Below, in pieces: positions 20,391 through 34,700 of a DNA stretch of 64,000 nucleotides. Source of the stretch: Acephala macrosclerotiorum (Eukaryota > Ascomycota > Leotiomycetes > Helotiales > Mollisiaceae); NCBI GenBank assembly GCA_014904845.1, contig MU119395.1:42506-106505 (forward strand). Reading direction: 5' to 3'. Position 1 is the stretch's first letter, and each line of letters begins with the position of its first letter. The notes under the pieces were generated by a model. It saw nothing but the letters and a program-made list of their open reading frames with translations. It did not search any database and was not told the DNA's origin. Position numbers and translations under genes: made by a program.

Positions 20391-23300
20391 AATTTTTTAA
20401 AAACAATTTATCGAATTCAATAGACGGATTATTGCGTAGAACAATTTTGATAATTGCGATAATTATTCGAGTTATTAAATTTATATCGCGAAAAAAAAAT
20501 CGTGAACAAATAAAAAAATCAAATAATGAAAAAAACTCAATAAAATAATACGCAAAAGAATAATTATTTTTGAAATTCGAAAGTTTTAATTTGATTAAAT
20601 AAATTATTTTATTATTAGTATATTATTAGTATTATTTTAGTTTTATATTATTGTTGTTTAATATATTAAAATAAGAAAATAATAATATATTAAAAAATGT
20701 AATTAAATTTTAATATTTTTTGAGTATTATTGTTTTTTGATATAAAAACAAATTATTAAACTTTTTATAGAATTCATTATTTCTTTTGTAGAAATCGCGA
20801 AAAAAACTTTTTTTAAATATAGTTTTTTAGATTGCAAAGATTTAATAATTAGAAATAGTATTTAAAAAATAAAAAAATAAAACTTTGAATTTTTTTTTTT
20901 TTTAAAATATAATTTAAAATTTTATTAATAATACGTTTTTAATATAATGAGTATAATGAAATATTTATAGTATTTATTTAATGTTTTTTAATATATTTTA
21001 TTTATTGTAGAATTTTTTTTCGATAATGAAATTTGTATTTTTATAAACGATTTGAAATATATAATATATTCGAATTATATTGTGTACTTTAAAAAAAGTA
21101 ATTTAAAGATTGAACGACAAATTTTAATAATTTATTTATTGATTAAAAAATCGCGAAATAATTATTGTAATAATTCGCACGATTAATTTTTGTTTATTAT
21201 AGAAAGAAAAAAGTTTTTGAATAAAATTTTTTAATTTTTATTAAATAAAATGGATTATTAATGTAAGAAAAAAACATTTTTTGATAGTAATTTGTAAATT
21301 GTTGTTTTATAGTGTAATTGTATGTATTAATATATTTCGTAGAACAATTTTCGATATTCGAATTAATTTCGAATTTAAAAAAAAAAAATGTAATTATATT
21401 TGAATTTGCGATAATTGATATAATCGAGTGAAAAAAAAAATTTTAATTGAAAATAATTTTTTCGAGTTTATTAGAATTAATACAAAAAGTGGAAAATATA
21501 GAGTGCAATTTAGAAAATAGAAAATTTCAAAAAATTCGAATAAATTTTGTATTTAGAGATATTATTGTAAGTACAAATATATAGTTATTAATTATTATTT
21601 AAAGTATTTTGTTTTTTATATTTTTAATTGTATTTTTTATTTGTATTTATTTCGTTTATAATTTAAATCAATTTATAATATCAAATATAGAAGTATTGAA
21701 ATCGATATCGTTTAAAATTAAGATTAGTTTTTCAATAAACTCGAAATAAAACATTTTTATTGAAATATTCGAAAAGTCAATTTTAATTGCATATTTAATA
21801 ATATTCGAAAAAAGTATAAATACTATCGTTGATTGCGAAAAAAAAAAACGATTGTATGTGTATTTTGTTTGATATAAATTTAAAGAAAATATTTTAAGAG
21901 AATTAATATTATTAGTAGATTGAAAATCGAATTCATTCGTAATATTAATTTTGTATAATTTAATCTTTCGAATTTTTGAAATTTTTGATTTTATATTTTT
22001 AATTTTACGCATTTTTTTATTGTTTTTCTCAACGTGAAAAAAACGTTTTATGAGATTTAATTCGTCGATAGTTTATTTGCGCAATTTATTATACATTTGA
22101 TTTATATAAATAATTTTAATTTTATTTACATTTTAATATCGTTCGATATATTTTATATAGTTTTTAGTTTGTTTTGAAACGTATTAACAATATATATATT
22201 TTTTTTCGCATTTGATATTTATATTAAAATTAATAATTTCATTTGAAAAAAAAAAATATTTATATTATTTAAAATATTTTTAAAGATTTTATCGCGTTTT
22301 GAATAATTCGTTTTTATTATAATTTTTAAAAAAATAATTATATTTTATTTTAAGTTTTTCGATATTTTTATATACATTTAAATTGTCGTTATTATTATTT
22401 AAATTGTTATTATTTATTTTCAAGTAAAATCGATATATTTTCAATTAAACGAATAAATATTTTTTGAGAATTTGAAAAAAATCAATTTTGTATTTGCAAA
22501 TAATTGAATATTAATTCGATATTTATTAAAATGAGTATAAAATGTATCGCTTATTGGAAAAAAAGTAAAATAAAAATATTGTAATCGTATATCGTTCGAT
22601 ATATTGAGAGCGATTAATTATAATCGAAAACGAGAAAGTGAAAAAAATAAAATTTTTCGATTTTTAATTATTCGTTTAATTAATTAATATTTGTTCAATT
22701 TTATAAAAATAATTAGTCGAAAGTATTTTTGTAATTATTTTCGTAATAAATATAATAAAATTTGAATTTATTTAAATTTTTCGTTTATTGAAAATTGAAT
22801 TTTTATTTCGATCGATATTTTTTTTTTTATGTAATAATATTTTTGTTTGTATATTTTAAAAATTATTAAAATCGCGTATTATACTATTAATATTTTTTAT
22901 TTTATTTAAATAAAAATATGTTTTTTTTCTACGAAATTTACTACGACAATAATATCAAAAAAAACGAATATTTTATATGTAATACGAAAAATTGAATATC
23001 AAAAGATTAAACATCGAAAAAATTAAACAGTATTTGTAAAATAAATAAATTTGAATTTTAAATATTAATTATTTATTATTTATTAAAAGTATTTAATTGA
23101 TTATTTTTCAAATAAAAAAAAATTAAATTAAAACTTTTAAAACTATTAAATTTATCGTTTTTATTTTTTTATTTTTTTCGTAGTAATAAATATTTCGAAA
23201 AATCTAAAAAAGTACTTATAATAAACTTTGAGTTTGTATTTCTTAATATTAATTGTATTGAATCGATAAAAATCGATTTCGCTCGATAGTAAAAAAAAGT

Positions 23301-23560
23301 AATTTACGTAGAAAACGAAAAAATATTTTGTAGAGTATAATTTGATATTATTTGATTTGCTTTGAAAAAATATCGATTTGCGTATAATAAAAAGAAAAAT
23401 TGTTTATTTAATGCACAAACAAATAAAATTCAATTAATTTTGTATTGTACATTTTTTTATTTCAAATAGTTTTATATAGTAAAAATCTAATTTTTCAAAA
23501 TCTAAATAAATTTTTATTGTATATATCGAATTTTTGATTATTTAAAAATATCAATAATTT

Positions 23561-24633
23561 ATTATTAATTTTTTCAACGTTTTCAAACTTTACTATCTTT
23601 TTTATATATTTTTCTATTTCCTTTATAACAATTTTCATTCATTTTTCTTTGAATTTAAAATTCTTAATACTATTATTACAAATCGTTATTAAATAATATA
23701 TAATTCACTAAACAACTTTCTCTTTCAAATCGCATACAATACATCGTAAAATGCAAATCTAATTTGATTACATATATATGTACACAATATTAAATAATCA
23801 AAAAGTTCGTTTAAAAAATAATCGTAAATCGAGAAATAACTCGCGTTCAATACTAAATTAACGCGTTCTCTCAGTAAGTAAAATTGTCAAATTTTATTTT
23901 ACGCATTAGACTGCAAATCAACTAATCTTTATTGAATTAGTACCAATTAATATTACTCGCGCAATCTACGTTGCGATCCGCAAACTTTCTAATCTAATAC
24001 TAGAACCGACCAAAGCAACTCGACTTTTTCCTTCTACATTTGCTTTGAATGAACTAGTCTCAAATATAAATAAATCCGAATAAAAAGTAATATTATTATT
24101 ACTAAATAATAAAAATAAAAATTGTTGCCGCCGCTATATTCTATTTTAAACTCTAGCGTATTTTATTATCGATTATTTTACGTTTAACGCGCTCTCTTTA
24201 ATTTTTCCTTTTTTTTATCTGTCAATCTCAACGATAATATAAACCCACTTATTATCTTTTTTCCTTTTAATCGATATAATTCTACGTTAAACAAAACGAA
24301 ACATTTAAAAAGTTGAACGGCAATATTCGATACCAAAAAGCGAACGTAAATAAACTATTTATATCGATCGTGTACTTTGACTAATTGTTGATAAAAGCGC
24401 GATTACAAAGTATCAAAAAAGAACGCTTACAACTTTCTTCTCGTAGAAATTCACGCTTACAACGCTAGGATCGCACTATATTTAAGGACAACGAATCAAA
24501 GTACTCGCTTCTCTTTCCAACTAGTAAAACTTTTAATAAAGAAGTATATTACTCTCTTTTTACTATACTATAAAATTAATTCAAGTCAAGTTTCTACAGA
24601 TCAAAAATCGAAAACGAAAACGATTACAAGAAA
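23561..24633. other. Transition zone, C-rich on the plus strand, no gene recognised
   Basis: The strand bias flips here: 23581-23640 has 10 C and no G by hand count. From about 23.9 kb the composition becomes progressively less AT-rich towards the next island. It may contain the promoter and 5' part of the DUF7924-like pseudogene, but nothing can be assigned. Confidence 0.5.
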
Positions 24634-26043
24634 ATGAATTCACTTTTTTCTTTAGTACTATTTCCTTTCAAAAGCGACAGCGAAAGTCCTTTTCACAATC
24701 TATTATTGAAAACACAATCGGCGAAAACGCAGTCGTCGGTAACAGCGGAAAAAAAATCAATTTATTTGAATACTAGCGAAAAGAGCTTCGTTGGTTTAAA
24801 GAATACTTCGAATCAAAGAGCAATATAAACTATTTGTTTACGAGGAAAAAATCTTTTTCATTTTTTCGCGGCGAACAATTGGAAATTGGCTCTATTGCGC
24901 CCAATTTTATTATACCCAGCGATCAAAAGTCGAAAGAAGTCAAAAGTATTTCGTATCAAAGCCCGCAATATAGAATCTTGTTCGAAACCAAGAATAGTTT
25001 TATGCGCAAATCGAATTTAAGTATTGCAAATATAAGTAAGATTGTTTATCGAATTTTCTTTAAAACTCAATAAATAGTTTCAAAAGATTCATTGTTTCAA
25101 AATAATTTCTTTAACGAGACGTGCGAAATGATACAAAATAGGAACGAAATCAAAATTATTTAAAATATTATTCGATTAATCGTTTTTTTTCGCTTAGTCT
25201 TTAGCTATACGTAGCGCCAAACATCTAAAAACTTTGATCGAAAGTGTCAACGAAAACTAAAACAATTCCATCGCTCTAACCAAGTCTCGTTCGCAATTTG
25301 ATTATACTATTGGATTTAAGCGAATTGCATTCACCGAAAATCAATTTAAAAAAATCTAGTCGTTTATTAGTAGCTTCTTAAAAATGTTTCTCTTTATAAG
25401 TACATACTATATGTACTTCCCGTTTTTTACATGCGAGATCAAGTGCGGCGCTGCGACGCTTAATATTGCGAACCGACAAAATACTTATAGTATAACAATA
25501 GCCGTAAAAAGTGTTATTAAACTCTTTAGACTTGTGAAACGCGAAAAGGAGTTTTACCGGGAAATACTCGCCTTTTTAGTCTCGTATGATCATTAGACGA
25601 TAAAAATCTACGGTTATTATCCTGTGATCGACGGGAACAAGACTACTTTCTATCGCTACTCGATTTATAAATTCAATTTTACGGCGTTAAATGGCAAAGA
25701 GAAATGGACGGTCTATAAGTTCACTAAGAACGTCTACGATAAATAGATATTGATTCACTTGAAAAGAATCTATTCAATTATTAATAATTTGCCGCTCGAT
25801 CCGGATTTTGAAATCTTAGAACAATCCGAGCCAAGGAAATTCGAACTCTCACAAGACTTAGAAAGCTACTATTTCTTCGACCAATCAAATTATGATATTG
25901 CATCTTTACTAGAGGAAACTGACAATCAATCAAGTCGTATTAATTCGCGAGAAATTACTTTTAATATTTCACTGTTTCAAAGAATCGACGGGAAAGCATT
26001 TAAAAAGTCAAAGAAAAAAACTCAACTCGTAGAATTACACTAA
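24634..26043 (+). pseudogene. DUF7924-like fungal protein (PD-(D/E)XK-like), broken
   Basis: From about 24834 the frame reads as a fungal-specific family I recall as DUF7924, often called PD-(D/E)XK nuclease-like. Matching blocks include SLFQNNFFNETCEMIQNRNE (about 25090-25150), AKHLKTLIESVNEN, TYYMYFPFFTCEIKCGAATL (25405-25464, with the Glu-x-Lys pair of such folds), NRQNTYSITIAVKSVIKLFR, LVKREKEFYREILAF, and IYGYYPVIDGNKTTFYRYSI. Damage includes stops near 25071, 25159, 25195, 25258, 25357, 25594 and 25744, most explained by C-to-T or G-to-A changes at Gln or Trp codons, and one frameshift at a T run (25183-25190). The stretch 24634-24828 is in another register and may be an N-terminal exon or unrelated. 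Function of the family is unknown to me. It faces the membrane-protein pseudogene (convergent, about 430 bp apart). The similarity is convincing; the family name is less certain. Confidence 0.72.
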
Positions 26044-26476
26044 TCTTAAGACGCTAATTAAAGATAGGTACGCTTTCAAAGTAATTAGCTATTTGGAAAA
26101 GGAGATAAATACATAGGCGAGGCGAGGACCTGGGAGTATTTGTTTACTGTGGAGTTTTAAAGAAATCTGTATGATACAATAGAGTTCGAAATCGGCTTCA
26201 ATTCGAAACACTAAATGATTTTGATTTTGACTTACATTTTATGCGCACTAGCTCTCTATAGCTAGTACCATTATAAATCACTATTGTCGCTTATTTCTTC
26301 GATGCACGTGGTCCACTTCAGAATTTTTTACAATACCGATAATCGGCGTTGTTTTATGTTTTAAATCACGTGTTTTCGATTTTATTGTATCTGAAAATCG
26401 ATTAACTTAATTAATTTTTTGCTTGAAATCATACAATCTTTTAAAAAACACGAAGATACAGTAATATTGATTGTGT
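26044..26476. other. Convergent intergenic space
   Basis: About 430 bp between two facing pseudogenes. The first 120 bp still read as possible continuation of the upstream gene in shifting registers (SYLEKEI, then GEARTWEYLF). The rest shows nothing recognisable. Confidence 0.4.
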
Positions 26477-28362
26477 TTACAGAAAAGTACTATAAACTAT
26501 TTGCGACAAATTGTCAAACCAACTAATATGCGGCCAATCGGACGCTCAAGTCGTTATGAATGCCTTAGATGGCAAATATGCTAAAGAGCGAAAGACTTCC
26601 ACAATAACGAAAAGTCGTAAGATTAAAAGTAAGAATGCAAACGTGAAAAATATTATACTCGCTTTTTGTTTGCTTTTCAGTGACCGACCATCTTTTGTCT
26701 CTACTAAGTCCCAGTATACGACGATCAGAGCTATCATTAGAGGAATAATAACTACAGAGAGGATTGAAACTACTTGCTACATACACTGCTCCACTAAAGT
26801 TAAGAAAGTGAAACTCCACGCTACACAGTGAATAGCGCCAAAGATAGTGTTTGCTATTACACAGCTTATATTGAAATGCATTATGGGTCCGAATTTGGCG
26901 TTAGAAGCTGCAGATTCCCAATGAATAGTATTATTTGGAATTCAAATTGTACGTCGCTTTTGTTCAAAAATATAGAGACCGGCGATTGCAATACGAATAA
27001 GTTCCTCAGGTTTCAGAAATCGAGCAGCCTTGACAATAAAACTCGATTTGATATCCTTTGGCTTATTCCAAAGGAGGATATATGTGAGGACAGCCCAAAC
27101 GGAAAAGGCGAGCGTGACTATTTCTAGTTGCGAAATCGGAAGATACTGTACTCTTCTCGCGATGAGCTAAATCACGAATCACAAGATTTGACCTACAGCC
27201 AATAGGACCACTATAGAATCTACTTGATTTCTACTGGCAAGGTCGTCTTTCGACAGTTGAGAGAGACGCTCAATAATACCCATTTCTCTTGCCAAAAGTA
27301 GCTGGTGTGTATCTGGTATCCAGAGATCGCTTTGAAGTGCATGAAGATTATCAAACCATACTACTCTACTGACATTGAATCTATATCTCTCTGCGTCGTT
27401 TTTGAAGTGACTAAAATTCACAATTTCCGCGGCTCGTTAGACAGCCTTAGCGTTTGAACTTTCGATGCTTTATAGTATTAAGCCAATTCTCTTGGACTTC
27501 TTATAAAAAGAAGCCTGTGTACTCTCCGCTGAGAATCGTTTGCCTTTGAGCCAGTCCTGTAAATCCGAGGCGTTGGCAAGCGCTTGCCTCGGATCAGTGA
27601 CCCGACTTTGTGGGCCACTTTAATCGCGAGAGGAATTTTCATTGTACTCCAACGCATCCATTTTCAGACCAGAGCCTGTTTTTTTATGAGATGTTAAGTA
27701 CGAGTCGCCAGAGAATGTAGATTTTCCTTCTTCCAAAACTTGTTTGTTGATATCGCCATTGTCATTCAAGTTTGCAGGCTGAGAACCGCTCATTGGAAAC
27801 ATTGTTGCAGTTTGAACAACAGAATTTGGCGTCGTTACCGTTGTACTCCCTTGCGGATATTGTCGTGAATTGACTGAGTCGATATTAATTGTGAGATTTT
27901 GTTGGCGATTCGACATGCATGTGCTGTCAAATTGGATAGCAAATCCTCTTATATTTGCCAGGTAAAGGTGAGCACGAGTCCATGGAATATTGTCCAATTC
28001 TCGGAACTGGTCGAATTTCGAGAAAAATGACGAGACAAAGCAGTACTCGCTTCAAGCCTTTGCGAGTGGCCACTCCGGGTCGAGGATGTTGAAGACCATC
28101 TACTTTCCTTTAGACCAGACACTGTAAAGACTGCGCCAAGACTCTTGCTTCTAAGACTGAGGCCTGGACTGAAGAGGAACATTAAAGTAGAGAATGGACC
28201 AGGTACAGAGAAAGAGTATGCTGAAACATATTCAGAGGATATCAAAAGTTCTACGAATGCTGGCAGAGGCAATTGCCGTTGTGCCTGCAGGGGGTAGAGT
28301 GCAAACGCTGTAGTACAACCCTATGACTTCTGCGAAAGAGCTTATATAACATTACTGACCAT
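26477..28362 (-). pseudogene. Fungal multi-pass membrane protein family (uncharacterised), broken
   Basis: Minus-strand blocks match a large ascomycete family of unknown function with a soluble N-terminal half and C-terminal membrane helices. In order: EWPLAKA and SFFSKFDQFRELDNIPWTRA (about 28015-28075), then HLYLANIRGFAIQFD, GFTGLAQRQTILSGEYTGFF (27500-27570), LHALQSDLWIPDTHQLLLAR, ISQLEIVTLAFSVWAVLTYI with LLWNKPKDIK (27040-27125), IPNNTIHWESAA, ANTIFGAIHCVAWSFTF, and FRSLAYLPSKAFITT near the end. Trp codons are turned into TGA or TAG at several places (for example after KRRTI near 26950 and after EQCM near 26790), and there are register changes near 27.62 and 27.43 kb that could be introns or indels. 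The N-terminus before about 28.1 kb is poorly defined. The protein would sit in a membrane; its role is not known. Damage is mild compared with the flanking tracts. Confidence 0.75.
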
Positions 28363-28740
28363 GGCAAGATTTTCCTAAAAGATGCGCGGGATAATAGAGT
28401 GACAATAGGGAAGGCTGGGAACTTTCGTTGATAAGTCTTATCCTCAGGCAACAATTTCCCGTGCGAGCAACGCCTGCCCGATTTGATGGGACGTGCGGAG
28501 TCGCTACGCACTAACCAAAATTTTTTGGTCGATTTAAAGGTACCGATCCGTAGAGCGATCTTGTGTGAATCTGCGAATCGCATCAGCCACTAGGTTAATA
28601 AGGATTTCTAGTACTTGGAGATCATCAATTTGCCGACATCGGCTAATTCGCAGGCAAAGTCCACGTGACATCTGAAAACAGGAATTTAAGCGAATTCAGG
28701 GTCTAAAAATAAGCTAGCTATAGAAAGTTAGTGTGCATAA
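28363..28740. other. Upstream flank of the membrane-protein pseudogene
   Basis: Normal to slightly AT-rich sequence with a 110-residue minus-strand frame (28251-28583) that shows no motif and is probably chance. AT-rich DNA begins abruptly at about 28.74 kb. Confidence 0.4.
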
Positions 28741-31700
28741 AATGTGAGTCAAAAATAAAAATTATTAAATGTTTCGAATTAAAACCGATTTCGAATTCTA
28801 TTATATAATAAAATAAATTAATTAATTTATATAGTTTATTTTATAGTTTTTTTTTTGATTAAAAATATTATTAGATTTAGTAAATAGAATTCTCTTTTTT
28901 TTTATTTACTTCGTTTTCTCGTTTAATACAACTTTTATACAAAGAATTAATATTTTAATAATTGTTTAATTCGTTTTATATTATTAATTAAAAACGTTTT
29001 ATATTAAAAAAATGCGAAAAGAAAAAAAGTTAATATTAATAGTTCTATTATACTAAAAATAATTGAAAATATATCGTCGAAAATAAAATTCGTTTTTGTA
29101 TATTAATAAAATAATTATTACTTTTTATTATTTTTAATAATATTTCTATAAATTTTTTATTTATTTTACAGTTTTTTAATATAATTTTTTAAAAATTCGT
29201 TTTTGCGTTTAATAAATAACGATTTAAAAATAATAATTTCAATTTTTATATTTAATATAATATTTACAATAACGGATAAAAAAAACTTTTTCAAGTTTAC
29301 GTACATATATTGTTCGATTTATTGTAATAAATTTTAACGAACAAATGTATACTAATAATCGTTTGTTTATTTGTGTAAGAAAATTTATTCGTTTTTGATT
29401 TATACAATATTTAAACGCGTATATATTATAAATTGATTTTTGTTTGGAAATTGTTGAAAGATTTATTTTTACGATTTACTTTTTTTTTATACGTTAATAA
29501 ATATTATTCGTTTATAAAATTTTATGAAATATTTATTTTTATATTGGAATTTTACTTTTTTTTATTCGAATACGCGTTATTGTTATTATTGAGATTAAAA
29601 TTATTATTATTTAAACTATTTTTATTATTATTATTTAACAATTTATTTTTTTCTAATAATAAAATTTTAATATCGATAGTTTTATTATATTGAAATGTAA
29701 TTGAAAGTGCGTTATTGAAAATATAATTTGTTTTTATAGTAAACGACAAAATCGTATTATTAAAAAGTAAAAATAAAATATATTAATTGAAATCAATTAA
29801 AAGAAACGAATATTATTTTATTGGTTTAATAGTAAAATTGTTAATTTTTTTTATATAATTAATATTTTCAATGAATTAAATAAATTAATTAAAAAATATT
29901 TCTCGTTTGTCGCGATTATTTTAGATTATTACTATAAAGAAATAATAATATGTAAAATGTAAATAAAATATAATTTCGATTAATATCGATAAAATATTAT
30001 TAAATAATCGATTAAAATTATTGTAATTAAATAATATTTTTGTATTTATAATTTGTAGTATCGAAAGTGTAAATAAAAGTAATCGATTTTTAATATTAAA
30101 TATTACGATAATTTTTGAATTATAATTAAAAGAAAAATATAATTTTAAAGAGTATTAATAGAATTTGATATGTAATTTACATTGGAAATTAAATTTTTAT
30201 TTAAAATAGTATTTGCGTTTTTTATATATTGAATTATTAAATAAAAATAATTATTTTTATTTAATAAAATATAATTTTTTATTTATATTAATTGATACGA
30301 GATTACTATTAAATTCGTTGTTATTTGTAATTATTATTCGATTTTAAAAATAAATTGTAAATAATTAATTTTAAATTTTTATATTTATTAAATAAATAAA
30401 TATTATTAATTTTTTCGAACGTTAATATCGTTATTATATTTTTTTTTACTTTTTATTATATTTGTTTACTTTTTTTTATTATTATTATCGTAAATTCAAT
30501 TATTATTATTTTTTTTTTATTACTATTTTTCGTTTTTATTAAAAATATCGAAATTTAATACAAAGTATATTAATTTATATTCGTTTATTATACTTTGAAA
30601 TGTAAAAAAATGATCGAGAGAATAATTATAAAAATGAGTAAAAAAAAAATATCGTAGTTTTAAATTGAATATAAATCGTATATTGATTTATTATATTAAT
30701 ATAATCGTACAATAATTTACTCGAGACATTGGAAATAAAGAACGTATAATAGTATATAAAATTGAACGTCGAAAAATTAAATTTAAAATATTATAAACGT
30801 TTTATTATTTCGAGTAAATTATTAATATTATATTATACGTTAAAATTGAAAAAGGTTAAAATTATCGAGTAAATAGCGATTTTTAAATTATTAAAAAGAT
30901 TTTTATTTGTCGTTATATTTTTAGTATAAAAACTATTATTATAAATTTCAATTTTAAAGATTTTTAAATCGTTATTGTTCAATAATACAATTAAATTTTT
31001 TATATTATATTAAAAAAATTATTCGTTTATTTTTATGATAAAAAATAAAAAATATATTTATTTAAAATATCGTTTAAATTATTATTTGATATTAATTTGT
31101 TATTATTAAAAAAATCGCTTTTTTCATTTGAAATTTTATTTTCAATTTCAAAGATTGTATTATTTAAAGATTAATTTTTTATTGTAAAATTTTTTTTTTA
31201 TAATATAATATATAATAATTGTTTGATAAAAAAAAAATCGAAATTATTATTATTTTTATTATAATTAATAATTATATTGTTTTTTATTTTTAAATATTTA
31301 AAATTAATTATAATTATTATTAATTAAATATTTCGATCTTAAAATTTATTTCGAATTTTACGATTATTATTTTTACAATCGTTAATTACTATTAATTATA
31401 ATATATTAAATTTTGTATTATTTAAATTGATATATTAAAATTTATTGAAAATATTAATTAGTTTCGAAATAAATTTACAACGATTTATTATTTTCTTAAA
31501 ACGTAAAACAATTAATATATAAATATACAATTTAAAAATTAAAATAATTATTTTAAACGCGTAAAAATATTTAAAAATATTCAAGAAATTTTCTATTTAT
31601 TATTAATTATAAAAATTAAACTATAAAAAAATAATAAATAAAAAAAAATTAAAACTTATATAAATATTTCGTATTATTTTTAAGAACAAAAATATTTTCT

Positions 31701-34700
31701 ACGATTTATCGTATATTTTTAACGTATTATTCTCTTTTTTTTTTTTAATATATTTACTATCAAAAAATGTTTTAACGTTAATATCGCTTTTTATATATAC
31801 AAAAATTTATTATGATTATTAAAACTTGAAACTTTGAATTTTGCGTTTTTATATCGAAAAATATTTATTATTTCCATTTCACTATTTACTACGATCAATC
31901 GATTTTAGTATTTTTTTTCAATCGTTAACGAGATCACGAAAAACTAAACAAAAAAACAAAAACAATTAAAAAAAAAAAAAATCGTATATTTTCAAATATT
32001 AATTTTATTCGTTTATTTGAAAACTTTAAACAACTTTATACATTATAAGTATTTTTCGTTAATATTTCAATTATTATATAAACAATTATTATAATTTAAT
32101 CAATATATTTTCAATAAATATAAATTAAAACTTCGTATAATTTTTTCGTCTCGAATTAATTTAAATTTATACAATTAAACGAATACAAAATATATTACAA
32201 TATAAAAAAATTTACAAGAAATTGTTTATACATTATTTATTTACAATATAATTAAATAAAAAATTAAATCGTATTATCGTAAAATATTATTATATTATAA
32301 AAAATATAAATTGAATTTATAATATTTCAATTTTTAAAGCGATTTATTGTAAAAAATAATTATAGTATAATAATAAAACAAATTATAAAAACGTTAAAAC
32401 ACGAAAAATTTGTAATTTAATTAATACGAGACAATTTGTAAAACGATTCGCGATATTACAATTATTTAATTATTTAATAATATTGAAATAATAAAAAAAA
32501 TCGTAAATTTTAATTGAAATTGTTTTATATTTTATTGATATCGTTTTTTCAATTGTAATGTAATCGATTAAAAGAATTTAATAAAAAAAAATAGAATTTA
32601 AATAAAAAGATCGAATACGCATAAAAAGCGAATATCGAGCGTTATAAAATAAAAAGTATTAAATTGTTAAAAAAAAAAGAAAAAAAGAATAAAACGAGAA
32701 ATAGAATTACGAGATTTTTATACTTCGCGAAAACGACGACTAATTCGTGTATATACTTTACTCGATATAAAAATCGCAATTTTTTGATGTGAGATTATCG
32801 TTTAATCGTTTACTTTATTAAATCAAAAAAACATTTAATAAAACTAATTTACTTTAATATAATTAATTTAATTCTTATTAAAAAATTCAATAATAATTAA
32901 TTTTTTATTACGTTTATATATAATAAAATTAAATTAATACAAATTATTCAAATAATTTCAATTAAAAAAATTAAACGCATTTTTTAAAATAAATTTATTT
33001 TAAAAAATAAATATAAATACAAATTTTAATAATTTATAAATTATTTTATAAATTTAATTAAATTATTAATTTTTTTTTTTATATTAAAATTCGTATTAAA
33101 ATTCGTTACTTTATTTTATTTACTAATTTTAATATTTTTTATTTAATTTAAATTATAAAAAAAAACGATTAATAATAAAAAATTAATTTATTAATTATAT
33201 AAAATTAATTATTTTATTATTATTTATTTTTAATCGTTTAAAATCGAATTTATTTAAATTAATTTATTTTTTTTACGAATATTAATCGTTTATTTAATAA
33301 TATAAAATTAATAATTTTTCGTTTTTCGATTACGTTTTCGATTTGTAATTATTAAATCGTTTTATTGTTTTTACGCAAATTATTAATTAAAATTTTAACG
33401 TAAATTTTTTTTAATCGAATTCAATTAAAATACTTTTTAATTAAATAGTTTTTTATTAAAAAATTTTTAATTTTTTTAAATAATAAAAAAAAATTATATT
33501 TAAAAATTAAAATTTAATTTAAATATTAATAATAAAATCGTTTTATTTAGTTTTTTATTTTATTTTTAATAATTAAATTTTATTAATTTATTAAATCTTT
33601 TTTATTTTTAACGATTAAATTTATTTAATTTAATTAAAAAAGATTTCAAAAACAAATATTATATATTATTCGATATAAAAAACGAATTTAAAAAATAATA
33701 AAAATATTTACAATATTTTTATTTTCAAAAAATTACGTTTATTTCATTCGTTGAAAATAAAATAAATTTCGATATTAAATTAAATCGTTTGATTATTTTT
33801 TTTAATTATTTATATTTTCGATAATTTTTTAATTTTTTCGATTTAATTTTTTTTTTATATTAAGTTTATTATTAATGCGTATAATTTTTTTTTCTCGTTT
33901 TATTTCGTATTTTATAACGAATTTTTTTTTTTTTTTTTTTTTTTTCGATTATATAAATTCGAATAAATTTTTTAAACTTTAAATATTTAAATAAATTATA
34001 AATTATTCGCAATAAAAACAATGAAAAACAATAAATATTTATATTTTTCAAAGTTTTTCAAAATTTTTTTTTGATATTATTAATTCGCTTATTCTACCAA
34101 TAGTAATCAACGTTGCAAATCGATTTTTTTAATAATAAAAAAATTAATAAACTTTAATAAAAAATTAAAATTAAATTAATAGCGTTAGCGAGTCGCTATT
34201 ATTATTATTAATATTATTATTTCTTTTTTTTTTTTAAATTTTTTATAAATACGAATTTCTTTTTCTTTTTTAATAAATAAATATTTTTTATTTCCAATTT
34301 TAAAATTCTTATTAATTTTATAATAAATATTATTTCAAATAAAAAAAGTATTTAAAACGTATATTATATTTATTTTATTATCGTTAAATATATTAATAAT
34401 AAAATTAATTATTTTTTATATTTCTTCGAATTTATATATTTAAAAAATATAAAAAATAAATTTAAATATAAAATTAATTATAAAAATATACTCTTATAAA
34501 ACGATAATTTAATTATTTTTATTTTTATTATTTTCGCTTATTATTTTAATTCGATGAAAATAATATTATCGATCGCAAATAATAAATAAAATTAATAATA
34601 TAAATACAAAATCGAAAATATTTTCTTATTTTATTTATTTTTTTATCTATTTTTTTATTTATTTTTCATTTGTTTATTTTACGATTTAATTTTCTATTTA

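Larger units (their letters stand above)
10791..23560. other. AT-rich RIP-type decayed tract I
   Basis: About 12.8 kb made almost entirely of A and T. Remaining C on the plus strand is mostly in CpG, while G outside CpG (TG, GA) is common, so the plus strand is G-rich over C. Short open frames occur but have the Asn/Ile/Lys/Phe-heavy composition expected of random AT-rich DNA and no motif. No gene is supported. The tract is probably old transposon sequence degraded beyond recognition. Two palindromic repeat arrays are listed separately. Confidence 0.75.

Noticed and set aside
21668..22012. 114-residue minus-strand frame in AT tract I
   Set aside because: Low-complexity composition, no domain, no neighbour. 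Length is within chance expectation for patches where few stops form.
23561..23900. GC-skew switch as a replication origin
   Set aside because: Skew flips many times within the window and follows mutation patches, so it does not indicate replication direction.
15151..24140. Possible inverted copies around TAGCGGCG near 15.15 kb and 24.13 kb
   Set aside because: Only about 10-25 bases resemble each other after reverse complementing; flanks do not align by eye.
29433..29749. Leu/Phe-rich plus frame and Asn-rich minus frame
   Set aside because: Translations of ATT/AAT simple repeats, not genes.
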